DNA of 64,000 nucleotides from Paenibacillus dokdonensis (GTDB taxonomy: Bacteria; Bacillota; Bacilli; Paenibacillales; Paenibacillaceae): NCBI RefSeq assembly GCF_004916975.1, contig NZ_STGQ01000001.1:1822993-1886992 (forward strand), read 5' to 3'. How positions within the stretch are numbered: the stretch's first letter is position 1; each line of letters opens with the position of its first letter. The translations under genes and the position numbers were made by a program. This document shows, piece after piece, positions 54,142 to 62,268 of the stretch. The notes beneath the pieces were generated by a model that was not told the DNA's origin, made no database searches, and was given only the letters and a program-made list of their open reading frames with translations.

Positions 54142-54175
54142 GGAACAAAATTTTGAGTTTTTGGAGGTGTTATGG

Positions 54176-54724
54176 ATGAAAACCAATCAAAGCCGCACGA
54201 TATATTGGTCACTGCTTGAATATGCTGACTGGAGTATGTATATTGCTGCTTCAGCAGAAGGCCTTTGTTACGTTGGTTCGGCAAATAAACCTTATGAGGA
54301 AATGTCAGAGTGGATCCGAAAGCACCATCAGTCAAGTGTCCTTGAACGTAATGACGCCATCATGGAACCATATGCCGATGAGCTGACCGCGTATATGGAA
54401 GGAGGACTTGTTCGTTTTACGATTCCATTCGACTTGGTAGGCACTCCGTTCCAGCGATCCGTATGGGATGCGCTATGTTTGATTCCATATGGTGAAACAC
54501 GCTCATATTCAGAGATAGCCAATCATATTGGAAAACCGGCTTCTGTTCGAGCAGTTGGTACTGCGATCGGCGCGAATCCGGTATTGATATCGGTCCCATG
54601 TCACCGGGTCATCGGAAAAAATGGGGCACTCACCGGGTACAGAGGCGGTATGGAGATGAAGACACGACTCCTCGCATTGGAAAAAGAAGCAGCAGGTACC
54701 CATGAGGTTATCCAGCATGGATAA
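54176..54724 (+). CDS. adaB: O6-methylguanine-DNA methyltransferase
   Basis: A 182-residue suicide repair enzyme. The C-terminal domain holds the active-site motif VPCHRVIGKNG and the helix-turn-helix recognition segment TRSYSEIANHIGKPASVRAVGTAIGANP. The N-terminal half is a typical ribonuclease-like domain. It moves the methyl group from O6-methylguanine to its Cys. ATG 54176 follows TTGGAGGT; it begins 34 bases after adaA and overlaps the next gene by eight bases, so the first genes are one transcript. Confidence 0.93.
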   Translation: MKTNQSRTIYWSLLEYADWSMYIAASAEGLCYVGSANKPYEEMSEWIRKHHQSSVLERNDAIMEPYADELTAYMEGGLVRFTIPFDLVGTPFQRSVWDALCLIPYGETRSYSEIANHIGKPASVRAVGTAIGANPVLISVPCHRVIGKNGALTGYRGGMEMKTRLLALEKEAAGTHEVIQHG

Positions 54725-55430
54725 AGGATTATCTGAACGGATGGCTGCGCTGGATTGGACGCTGCTTCAGCGAAATTTGGATGAACAGGGATTCGCTACC
54801 TTCCCAGCCATATTGGATCCGGAACAGTGTTCCGAAATCATGGCCTCGTATGGGGAAGAGTCGTTGTACCGAAAGACCATAGATATGAAGAGATACCGAT
54901 TCGGTGCCGGAGAATACAAATATTTTCAGTCACCGCTACCTTCTATTCTTCAGCAGCTCCGTGAAGGTTTCTATCCCGAGCTGGCGTTAACAGCTAACCG
55001 CTGGCTCAGACAGCTTGGCAAGGAAAGCCGTTATCCTGTCTCTCTACAAGAATTTCTAAAGGAATGTCATGAAGCGGGACAAGAGCGTTCAACACCATTG
55101 ATTCTTAAATACGAAGCCGGAGGGTATAACTGTCTCCATCAGGATTTATATGGCGAAGTTTTCTTCCCCTTTCAGGTATTACTGACCTTAAACCAAGAGG
55201 AGGAAGATTATAAAGGCGGAGAATTTTTGCTTGTGGAACAGCGACCAAGAGCGCAAAGCAGAGGACATGTGATCCGGCTTGAGCGCGGTGCAGGTGTCAT
55301 TTTCCCTACCCAGTTTCGTCCGGTACAGGGAACCAGAGGATATTACCGGGCAACACTACGTCATGGGGTGGGCACGGTTACCGCAGGCAAGAGGTACAGT
55401 TTGGGAATCATTTTTCATGATGCTACCTAA
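54717..55430 (+). CDS. 2OG-Fe(II) oxygenase, alkylated-DNA type
   Basis: A 237-residue protein of the 2-oxoglutarate dioxygenase fold, of the family PF09859, which Pfam describes as an oxygenase acting on damaged DNA. Fe ligands: His and Asp in YNCLHQDLYGE, distal His in LRHGVGTV, and the 2OG-binding Arg in GKRYSLGIIF. It overlaps adaB, suggesting a direct-reversal or related role like AlkB. ATG 54717 has GAGGT nine bases upstream; ATG 54702 is a longer option. Substrate not proven. Confidence 0.85.
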   Translation: MDKGLSERMAALDWTLLQRNLDEQGFATFPAILDPEQCSEIMASYGEESLYRKTIDMKRYRFGAGEYKYFQSPLPSILQQLREGFYPELALTANRWLRQLGKESRYPVSLQEFLKECHEAGQERSTPLILKYEAGGYNCLHQDLYGEVFFPFQVLLTLNQEEEDYKGGEFLLVEQRPRAQSRGHVIRLERGAGVIFPTQFRPVQGTRGYYRATLRHGVGTVTAGKRYSLGIIFHDAT

Positions 55431-55462
55431 GCGTCATCCTGTTTTCAACGTAAGGAGGTTCT

Positions 55463-56281
55463 ATGGTATACACGCTTGAATACAAAACCCCCAAATCCTT
55501 GCTGAATAAAGGCACAGGTTTCCTGTCCGGTTACAGTCATTCCTTGAATCCATATACAGGCTGCTCGTTTGGCTGCTCTTATTGTTATGTACGGCAGATG
55601 CCTGTTTCTGTTTTTCGTCAGCAGCCTTGGGGGACGTGGGTGGATGTCAAACAGAATGCTGCTGATGTGTTTCTTAAAGAGCTCTATCGGGCTAAGAGCA
55701 AAGGACCGGTTACGATCTTCATGTCTTCTAGTACAGATCCATATCAGCCAGCGGAGGCAAAGGAAGGTATTACCCGTTCCTTGCTCGAAGTCATGACAAG
55801 CAATCCTCCTGATTTTTTGTTGGTACAAACGAGAAGTCCACTCGTCAAACGTGACATAGACTTGCTCCTTCAGTTGGGTGACCGGGTGCGGGTCAGTATG
55901 ACGGTGGAAACGGATCTCGAAGATATCCGCAAACATTTTACGCCGGGCACGCCTTCCATAGAAGCCAGGCTTAGAACGCTAAAGCTCTTGAGGGAGGCTG
56001 GCGTTCCTGTACAAGCGACCATCGCGCCTGTACTCCCAAGCAGTGAGGCATTTCCGGCCAAGCTGCTTCCAATCGTTGACCGTGTTTGCATTGATGATTA
56101 TTTCATGGGTGATGGAAGTGGGGGGAAACGGACGCGAAGCTTGGGAATTATGTCGAAGTATCAAGCACTCGGTTTAGAGGAGTGGTATCACCCACAGGCC
56201 TATCGAAGGGTCTATGAGCGGATGGTACAGGTTTTTCCGGTTGAGAAGGTTTGGATCAGTCAAAAGGGTTTTGAACCTTGA
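55463..56281 (+). CDS. SPL-family radical SAM protein
   Basis: A 272-residue radical SAM enzyme of the spore photoproduct lyase (SplB)-like family. The cluster motif is GCSFGCSYCYVRQ, and the fold continues with VTIFMSSSTDPYQPAEA, LLVQTRSPLVKRDID and RVRVSMTVETDLEDIRKHF. True SplB repairs thymine dimers in spores with an extra Cys; this shorter, common relative is uncharacterised. It is placed inside a row of DNA repair genes, behind AAGGAGG, 32 bases after the oxygenase, so a repair role is plausible but unproven. Confidence 0.87.
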   Translation: MVYTLEYKTPKSLLNKGTGFLSGYSHSLNPYTGCSFGCSYCYVRQMPVSVFRQQPWGTWVDVKQNAADVFLKELYRAKSKGPVTIFMSSSTDPYQPAEAKEGITRSLLEVMTSNPPDFLLVQTRSPLVKRDIDLLLQLGDRVRVSMTVETDLEDIRKHFTPGTPSIEARLRTLKLLREAGVPVQATIAPVLPSSEAFPAKLLPIVDRVCIDDYFMGDGSGGKRTRSLGIMSKYQALGLEEWYHPQAYRRVYERMVQVFPVEKVWISQKGFEP

Positions 56282-56321
56282 TCACCAACCCTTACCTGAT
56301 GTATGGAAAGAGGGCTTCGAT

Positions 56322-56936
56322 ATGACAACTGAGACTTCCTATTTTAAATATGGCGAAGCGGAATTGGATTTCCTGAAACAAGCAGATGCAGTGCTTGGCG
56401 CTGCCATAACTCGAATGGGGAAGGTTGAACGGACCATCATGCCGGATCTGTTCACTGCATTAATCTATGCGGTTGTCGGACAGCTCATATCTGTGAAGTC
56501 CGCGCAGTCGGCTTGGAACAGGATGCATGAGCTTCTCGATGGGATAACACCGCATGCGATATCAGTCTCTAGTCCGGAAAGACTTCAAACTTGTGGACTT
56601 ACGATGAAAAAGGCTATATGCATTCATCAAATTGCTTGTCGCATCGTAAATCATGAGGTGGATTTGGATAGATTGGCCCATTTGACTGATGAAGAGGTTA
56701 TCTCTGAATTGACAGCATTTGAAGGAATTGGCCGATGGACAGCTGAAATGCTGCTGATTCATGCACTGGAGCGGCCGGATATCGTTAGTTGGGGTGATAT
56801 TGCGATCCGGAGGGGGATGATGAAGCTGTATGGTCTTAGTACGATTAATAAACAGCAATTTGACCAGTACCGTCTTCGTTATAAGCCTCATGGATCAGTC
56901 GCGTCTTTTTATATATGGAAGATTTCTTATGAGTAA
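56322..56936 (+). CDS. DNA-3-methyladenine glycosylase (AlkA/HhH-GPD)
   Basis: A 204-residue base-excision enzyme. The helix-hairpin-helix is LTAFEGIGRWTAEMLLIHAL, and the catalytic Asp is in VSWGDIAIRRG. It removes 3-methyladenine and other alkylated bases. The short form lacks the N-terminal domain of E. coli AlkA and matches the YfjP-like group. ATG 56322 is chosen; the frame is open to 56214 inside the SPL gene without a ribosome site. AGAGGG lies upstream. Part of the ada island. Confidence 0.9.
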   Translation: MTTETSYFKYGEAELDFLKQADAVLGAAITRMGKVERTIMPDLFTALIYAVVGQLISVKSAQSAWNRMHELLDGITPHAISVSSPERLQTCGLTMKKAICIHQIACRIVNHEVDLDRLAHLTDEEVISELTAFEGIGRWTAEMLLIHALERPDIVSWGDIAIRRGMMKLYGLSTINKQQFDQYRLRYKPHGSVASFYIWKISYE

Positions 56937-56977
56937 ACTTGTGTTTTCAAGATTGTGAACAGGTTAGGAGCATACAA

Positions 56978-57661
56978 GTGGAATTAACCGTACGAGAGAA
57001 ATTATTCGAACTAGCAGATTCTGAATATCAAAAGTTTTCGGCCGCACTGATTCCGAATATTTCGAATGTACTCGGTGTCAGGCTGCCAGTACTGCGAAAG
57101 CTCGCCAAGCAAATGGCAAAAGAAGACTGGCGTACCTATCTGAAGGAAGTGGATGGCGAATATTTTGAAGAGATCATGCTTCAGGGCATGTTAATTGAAT
57201 ATGCGAAAATTGATGTGGAAGAAAAGCTGCAACACACGGCCTCGTTTGTTCCGAAAATCGATAATTGGTCGGTATGCGATAGCTTTTGTACGGGTCTTAA
57301 ATTCACGAAAACCAATCAGGAGACCGTCTGGAATTTTCTTCAGCCCTACTTGAAGTCAGAGATGGAGTACGAAATTCGGTTCGGCATTGTGATGCTTCTG
57401 AATTATTTTATTGATGAGATCTACATCGATCGGGTGCTGCAAATGTTGGATTCGATACGTCATGAAGGATATTATGTCAAAATGGCTGTGGCCTGGGCAT
57501 TGTCCATATGTTATGTGAAGCTGCCGACGCCAACGATGGCGTACTTACATAGCTGTTCCATTGAACATTTCACATTTAACAAGTCACTGCAAAAAATCAC
57601 AGAGTCTCTCCGGGTCGATCCGGAGACCAAAAAGCTGATTCGGAGCATGAAGCGAAAGTAG
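56978..57661 (+). CDS. AlkD-like DNA alkylation repair protein
   Basis: A 227-residue all-helical HEAT-like repeat protein of PF08713 (AlkC/AlkD). Segments LGVRLPVLRKLAKQMAKEDW, FVPKIDNWSVCDSFCTGLKF and YYVKMAVAWALSICYVK fit the family; Trp and Asp residues in KIDNWSVCD are those of the AlkD lesion pocket. It excises 3- and 7-alkylpurines. GTG 56978 is preferred with TAGGAG seven bases upstream. It closes the alkylation repair island, 41 bases after the glycosylase. Confidence 0.9.
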   Translation: MELTVREKLFELADSEYQKFSAALIPNISNVLGVRLPVLRKLAKQMAKEDWRTYLKEVDGEYFEEIMLQGMLIEYAKIDVEEKLQHTASFVPKIDNWSVCDSFCTGLKFTKTNQETVWNFLQPYLKSEMEYEIRFGIVMLLNYFIDEIYIDRVLQMLDSIRHEGYYVKMAVAWALSICYVKLPTPTMAYLHSCSIEHFTFNKSLQKITESLRVDPETKKLIRSMKRK

Positions 57662-57789
57662 GATACCGATTTCCTGACTGTAGCCTATATACGATGTATC
57701 AATTTTATATGGGTTATGACTATGCAACCTTTTTTATAACAGGCCCGTCAGAAAAATATATGAAAAATCATCCAACTGGAGGCGGGTTC

Positions 57790-58464
57790 ATGAAAAAGAG
57801 AGCAGGAATTGCAGTATTTGGCGCACTGTTGACAATGACGCTGCTGCAGCCGCAGCACATATTTGCAGCTGATACATTCAAGGATATGGATCAAACAAAT
57901 TATAAGGTGCAGATTGAAGCTCTGAAGGAAAAGGGATTTTTGCATGGAGTGAGCGATCAGGAATTCAAGCCTCAGGCGGAGCTGACAAATGCACAGGGGA
58001 TCAAGCTCATTGTGGATTCCATGCAACTCAGCCTCGCGAGTATAGATTTTAACAAAGCTCCCGAAGCAGAAGGTCTTTTCAGCAAGATCAGCAACGATTC
58101 ATGGTATGCCCAGGCATTTATCAACGGGCATTATAACGGACTGGATATCCCGGCTGATATTGATCCGCAGCAGCCGATGACCAAGGAGCAATTTACGCAT
58201 TATTTGGTTCAGGCTATCGAAAAAACAGGTGAATATCCGCTGATTAAAATATTCATACAAATCCATGATGAGCAGGATATCACGCCACCGTACCAAGGTA
58301 CCATTCAACGATCCCTGATTTACAAACTTACGACTTTGGATGATCAGCAGAATTTTAACCCTAAACAGGTAATGAAAAGGGATCAAGCAGCAGGAATGGG
58401 ATTTGAAGCTGTTAAATTTGTTGAAAATCACCAGGATCCGGATGTTAAAACATTAAATAATTAA
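57790..58464 (+). CDS. Secreted protein with SLH-like domains
   Basis: A 224-residue exported protein. The signal peptide is KKRAGIAVFGALLTMTLLQ, cut near IFAAD. The mature part holds S-layer-homology-like repeats (FKDMDQTNYKVQIEALKEKGFLHGVSDQEFKPQAELTNAQG split over two strands; the later KEQFTHYLVQAIEKTG and QVMKRDQAAGMGFEAVKF), a cell-wall anchoring module. No other domain. ATG 57790 follows GGAGGCGGG. Perhaps a wall-bound binding or structural protein. It is convergent with nothing and followed by a terminator. Confidence 0.8.
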   Translation: MKKRAGIAVFGALLTMTLLQPQHIFAADTFKDMDQTNYKVQIEALKEKGFLHGVSDQEFKPQAELTNAQGIKLIVDSMQLSLASIDFNKAPEAEGLFSKISNDSWYAQAFINGHYNGLDIPADIDPQQPMTKEQFTHYLVQAIEKTGEYPLIKIFIQIHDEQDITPPYQGTIQRSLIYKLTTLDDQQNFNPKQVMKRDQAAGMGFEAVKFVENHQDPDVKTLNN

Positions 58465-58495
58465 GAATAAATATCTATGATCAATTAAATGAAGA

Positions 58496-58537
58496 AATGG
58501 CGTCGCAGGAGATTGTTTCTGTAACGTCATTTTTTTA
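58496..58537 (+). terminator. Terminator after the SLH-like gene
   Basis: AATGGCGT (58496-58503) pairs with ACGTCATT (58524-58531) with one G-U pair, followed by seven T. Confidence 0.65.
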
Positions 58538-58630
58538 TTTTGTTTATATGTGAAATCTCAATAAATAACTCATATTCACACCAGAAAGCAATGAAGTAAA
58601 ACTTAGCTTGACGAAGTTCATCCTCTGAAA

Positions 58631-58704
58631 AGATTGTAAAAACGGGAGAATATTAAAAATTTTAAAGGTCATTTCGTAATTTTTTAATATGATCATAACA
58701 ATCT
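58631..58704. repeat. Nested inverted repeat before the ABC transporter genes
   Basis: Outer arms AGATTGT (58631-58637) and ACAATCT (58698-58704) enclose inner arms ATATTAAAAATT (58650-58661) and AATTTTTTAATAT (58678-58690). The elements are about symmetric. May bind a regulator or form a leader structure. Confidence 0.5.
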
Positions 58705-58791
58705 TACATTTCTTTCAGGGGGAAAAGCTTCTATGATCAGATATGACAACGCTTACAAGGCGGAATTTATATTAGGGAGCGATTCGATGGT

Positions 58792-59706
58792 ATGAAGGGT
58801 ATGTTCAATGAACTGAGCAGGAACAAATGGTATTATCTCATGGCGCTGCCAGGACTGTTATATTTTCTCGTATTCTGTTATTTGCCGCTGCCGGGTATTC
58901 TGATCGCATTTAAAGACTACAACTTCAAAGACGGTATATTCGGGAGCAGATGGGTGGGACTGCAAAACTTCGCATTTTATTTTCAAGGCGATTACGCGTG
59001 GCGGACGACATTCAACACATTATTTATTAATGCGAACTATATTATTTTCGGTACGATCATAGCCGTCGCCTTCGCTATTTTATTGAATGAGATCAGGAAA
59101 AGCTTCTTTCGCCGGATGTACCAAAGCCTCATGTTTTTACCCTATTTTTTTTCGGCGATTGTTGTCGGAAACTTTGTCTACTTAATGTTCAGCTCCAAAT
59201 TCGGCTTGTTTAATCAGCTGCGGAGTCTTATCGACCAGGCGCCGATAGACTGGTATTCCGCCCCCGGTTACTGGGTGAGCATTCTTGTAGGTGTTTACAT
59301 ATGGAAGAATACAGGCTACGCTGTCATTCTTTATTTGGCCACGATTATCGGCATTGACAACGAATTATACGAGGCGGCGGCACTTGACGGTGCAAACCGC
59401 TGGCAAAATATCCGCTATATCACACTACCGCTGCTTGTACCAACCATCACGATTGTGACGCTGCTGGCCGTCGGTAAAATTTTCTACGGGGATTTTCAGA
59501 CGATCTATTCGATTGTAGGAGATAACGGCTTATTGTATGAAACGACCGATGTTATTGACACTTATGTATTCCGTGCGGTCAAAAATGTCGGGGACATCAG
59601 CATGCCGGCAGCTGTTGGCCTATACCAATCGGTATGTGGATTCCTCTTCGTGCTCGGATGTAATTGGGCGGTCAAAAAAATCAACAACGATAATGCGTTG
59701 TTCTAA
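58792..59706 (+). CDS. ABC sugar permease, LplB type
   Basis: A 304-residue six-helix permease of the LplB branch. N-terminal WYYLMALPGLLYFLVFCYLP and the loop GSRWVGLQNF are typical; the EAA loop is ELYEAAALDGANRWQNIRYI. It imports an oligosaccharide or aldotetraouronate type substrate. ATG 58792 has only a distant AGGGAG. Followed 15 bases later by its partner. The cluster lacks an ATPase, as usual for this type, which shares MsmX-like ATPases encoded elsewhere. Confidence 0.9.
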   Translation: MKGMFNELSRNKWYYLMALPGLLYFLVFCYLPLPGILIAFKDYNFKDGIFGSRWVGLQNFAFYFQGDYAWRTTFNTLFINANYIIFGTIIAVAFAILLNEIRKSFFRRMYQSLMFLPYFFSAIVVGNFVYLMFSSKFGLFNQLRSLIDQAPIDWYSAPGYWVSILVGVYIWKNTGYAVILYLATIIGIDNELYEAAALDGANRWQNIRYITLPLLVPTITIVTLLAVGKIFYGDFQTIYSIVGDNGLLYETTDVIDTYVFRAVKNVGDISMPAAVGLYQSVCGFLFVLGCNWAVKKINNDNALF

Positions 59707-59721
59707 CGGAGGTAAGACCGT

Positions 59722-60600
59722 ATGAGCATAAGAAAGCCCCGATACTCCATTTCACAAGCGATATTACATGCCGTTGCGATCGCCTTTTGTGCCTTTACGA
59801 CCATTCCGTTTGTTCTCACCATTATGGTGTCCATATCCGGAGAATCCTCGGTGATCAAAAATGGATATTCGATTTTTCCCGAAAACTTCTCCCTAAATGC
59901 TTATCGCCTTATTTTCTCCGGTGATGAGATATGGAAGGGATATATGGTCTCCATTACCGTTACAGCAATCGGAACGGGACTTGGCCTGCTATTAAGCGCC
60001 ATGCTGGCGAATACGATGGCCCGGCAGAAGGTTAAATACCGAAACGGCATTGCCTTATTCATTTTCATTACGATGATTTTTAGCGCGGGGCTTGTCCCCT
60101 GGTATATATTTGTCACCAAATATTTGCATCTAAAAGACACACTTGCTGCATTAATACTTCCGATGCTCATCAATCCGTTTCATGTGTTTCTCATTCGGAA
60201 TTATTTCAAATCATTGCCGCAAGCTTTAATAGAATCAGCCGAGATGGAGGGAGCCGGACCGTTCTACGTCTTTATGAAAATAATGCTTCCGCTCTCTACG
60301 CCTATTATAGCAACGGTGGCTTTGTTCTACTCTCTGGCGTATTGGAATGACTGGGGATTGGCATTATGGCTTATTGATAACAGGGAGCTATACCCTCTTC
60401 AATTCATTCTGTTCAAAATCCAGTCCATGATCAATTACATGAGTACACAAGGAAATCTGGTTTCCGGCAATCAGGCTCTGCCGACGGAGACAGCGCAGAT
60501 GGCTATGGTGCTTGTCACCATCGGTCCAATTATTCTGGTTTACCCTTTTATTCAACGATATTTCGTGAAGGGAATCATGATCGGAGCGGTAAAAGGATAG
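59722..60600 (+). CDS. ABC sugar permease, YtcP type
   Basis: A 292-residue six-helix permease of the YtcP/MalG branch. The EAA loop is QALIESAEMEGAGPFYVFMKI, and the C-terminal tail YPFIQRYFVKGIMIGAVKG is diagnostic. It starts 15 bases after the LplB-like gene behind ACGGAGG, so the two are coupled. It forms the pore with its neighbour. The uptake cluster continues with a binding protein gene. Confidence 0.9.
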   Translation: MSIRKPRYSISQAILHAVAIAFCAFTTIPFVLTIMVSISGESSVIKNGYSIFPENFSLNAYRLIFSGDEIWKGYMVSITVTAIGTGLGLLLSAMLANTMARQKVKYRNGIALFIFITMIFSAGLVPWYIFVTKYLHLKDTLAALILPMLINPFHVFLIRNYFKSLPQALIESAEMEGAGPFYVFMKIMLPLSTPIIATVALFYSLAYWNDWGLALWLIDNRELYPLQFILFKIQSMINYMSTQGNLVSGNQALPTETAQMAMVLVTIGPIILVYPFIQRYFVKGIMIGAVKG

Positions 60601-60662
60601 GTTGCGCACGTCAAGTGACGGTTCAACATAGTAAGCAATTAAAACTAGGGAGGTTCAAATCG

Positions 60663-62207
60663 GTGACAAGAAAGAAAGTATTGGCATCCATCCTAATCAT
60701 GTTTGTTATGCTGAGTGGCATGCTCACGGCCTGTTCGGGTTCGGGCGGCACAACACCGGCAAAAGAAGAAAGCTCAGGGGAAAAAACAAATGTACCGGAT
60801 TCAGGTAGTCCGGCAGAAGCAAAGGTTAGCGGAACCGTCAAAATCGTGCTTCCAGGGGATGCTCCGAAAGATCTGGCGAACGTCCAGAAAGCGATCGAAG
60901 ACAAGATGAAGGCAGATGGTTTGGCTTTAAAGCTTGAATTCACGTATTTTCCATGGGATCAGTATACCAACAAGCTCAATCTGATCGCAGCCTCTGGAGA
61001 GAATTATGATCTGGCTTGGACACATGTCAGCTGGCTCTCGCAAATCGTCTCGAAGCATGTCGTTTCGCCACTTGACGAATGGCTTGACAAGAATGGCAAG
61101 GAACTGAAGGATAGTATTCCTTCCGCGAATTGGTCGAGCGCTTCCATTGATAACAAAATCTATGGCATTCCGACGCTCGTTCCTACTGCGGAGAATAACA
61201 ATTTCTTCGCTATTCGTGGGGATTTGCGGAAAAAGTATAATCTTCCTGAGATCCAGACGCTATCGGATTTCGAAAAATACTTGGACACGATTAAGAAAAA
61301 CGAACCCGGTATGATGCCGATCGCAAATGATGGCAGCCGGGGACTATTGAGAGAATTCGGAAACGTCTACCTTCCTGTAGGTGACGTGGGTGCCGGGCCG
61401 GGGTATGTGGATCCGACTGATCCAGAGCTGAAGGTCCAAAATTTCTACGATTCCGAAATCTTCAAGAACATCGTCAATACGAAGAGGAAATGGTATCAGA
61501 ATGGCTGGATGCCGAAGGATGCCCAGGAAATCAAAGATCCTGAATCTGCTTTAAACAACGGCAAACTCAGTGCAATATGGTCCAATGTGTTAAAGACGAC
61601 GGAACGGATCGACGCTTTTAAGAAAACGCTTCCTCAAAGTGAGCTTGAGGATGTATTCCTGAATCCCGACAAGCCGAAATACGTATTTGATGCCGCGTCG
61701 AACCTGCTGTCCATCTTCTCGACAAGCAAAAATCCGGAAGGTGCAATTGCTTTTGTCAACTGGTTCCGCAGCAATCAAGACAATTATGATCTCTTCTCCT
61801 ATGGAGTCAAAGACGTCAATTATAAGATGGATGGTAATGCCATTTCGGTTGAGGGTATCAATGAAAAGCAATCGTACAACCAGGTTTATTGGGCTTGGGA
61901 CGATATTCGAATGAAGCATTTCAGCAAGGATGTCAGTCCAGAGCTTGTCCAAAAGCTGCAACAGTGGGATGAAAGTGCTGTCGAAGCGCCGACGCTAGGG
62001 TTCCGATTCAATGCTGACCCCGTAAAAGCTGAAATGGCTCAAATTAATGCAGTTGAAAAAGAGTATGTGGATGCAGCATATGCCGGATTTTCCGACTATG
62101 ATCAGTTTTTCCCAAAATTCCAAAGTAAACTGAAGTCAGCGGGAATCGAAAAGGTCATCGTGGAGATGCAGCGGCAACTAGATGAATTTACGGCCGCCAA
62201 AAAGTAA
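60663..62207 (+). CDS. ABC sugar-binding lipoprotein, LipO type
   Basis: A 514-residue lipoprotein with the lipobox MLTACSG. The mature protein is a family-1 binding protein (GTVKIVLPGDAPKDLANVQ; SGENYDLAWTHVSW; NNNFFAIRGDLRKKYNLPEI) with the long C-terminal region usual in LipO of Paenibacillus. GTG 60663 follows AGGGAGG; no ATG gives a better signal peptide. Third gene of the uptake cluster, and the likely specificity subunit for a glycan released by the protein encoded next. Sugar unknown. Confidence 0.88.
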   Translation: MTRKKVLASILIMFVMLSGMLTACSGSGGTTPAKEESSGEKTNVPDSGSPAEAKVSGTVKIVLPGDAPKDLANVQKAIEDKMKADGLALKLEFTYFPWDQYTNKLNLIAASGENYDLAWTHVSWLSQIVSKHVVSPLDEWLDKNGKELKDSIPSANWSSASIDNKIYGIPTLVPTAENNNFFAIRGDLRKKYNLPEIQTLSDFEKYLDTIKKNEPGMMPIANDGSRGLLREFGNVYLPVGDVGAGPGYVDPTDPELKVQNFYDSEIFKNIVNTKRKWYQNGWMPKDAQEIKDPESALNNGKLSAIWSNVLKTTERIDAFKKTLPQSELEDVFLNPDKPKYVFDAASNLLSIFSTSKNPEGAIAFVNWFRSNQDNYDLFSYGVKDVNYKMDGNAISVEGINEKQSYNQVYWAWDDIRMKHFSKDVSPELVQKLQQWDESAVEAPTLGFRFNADPVKAEMAQINAVEKEYVDAAYAGFSDYDQFFPKFQSKLKSAGIEKVIVEMQRQLDEFTAAKK

Positions 62208-62268
62208 ATTGAAGAGGAGATAAACGAAGTAAAGTACAAAATTGAGACATTAGGGAGGGATATTAAGT

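Larger units (their letters stand above)
58465..58791. other. 327-bp intergenic region with nested inverted repeat
   Basis: Contains a terminator-like hairpin (58496-58537) and a nested inverted repeat at 58631-58704. No gene is seen. The region is AT-rich and probably holds the promoter of the ABC cluster, but I cannot pick a clear -35/-10 pair. Confidence 0.55.
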
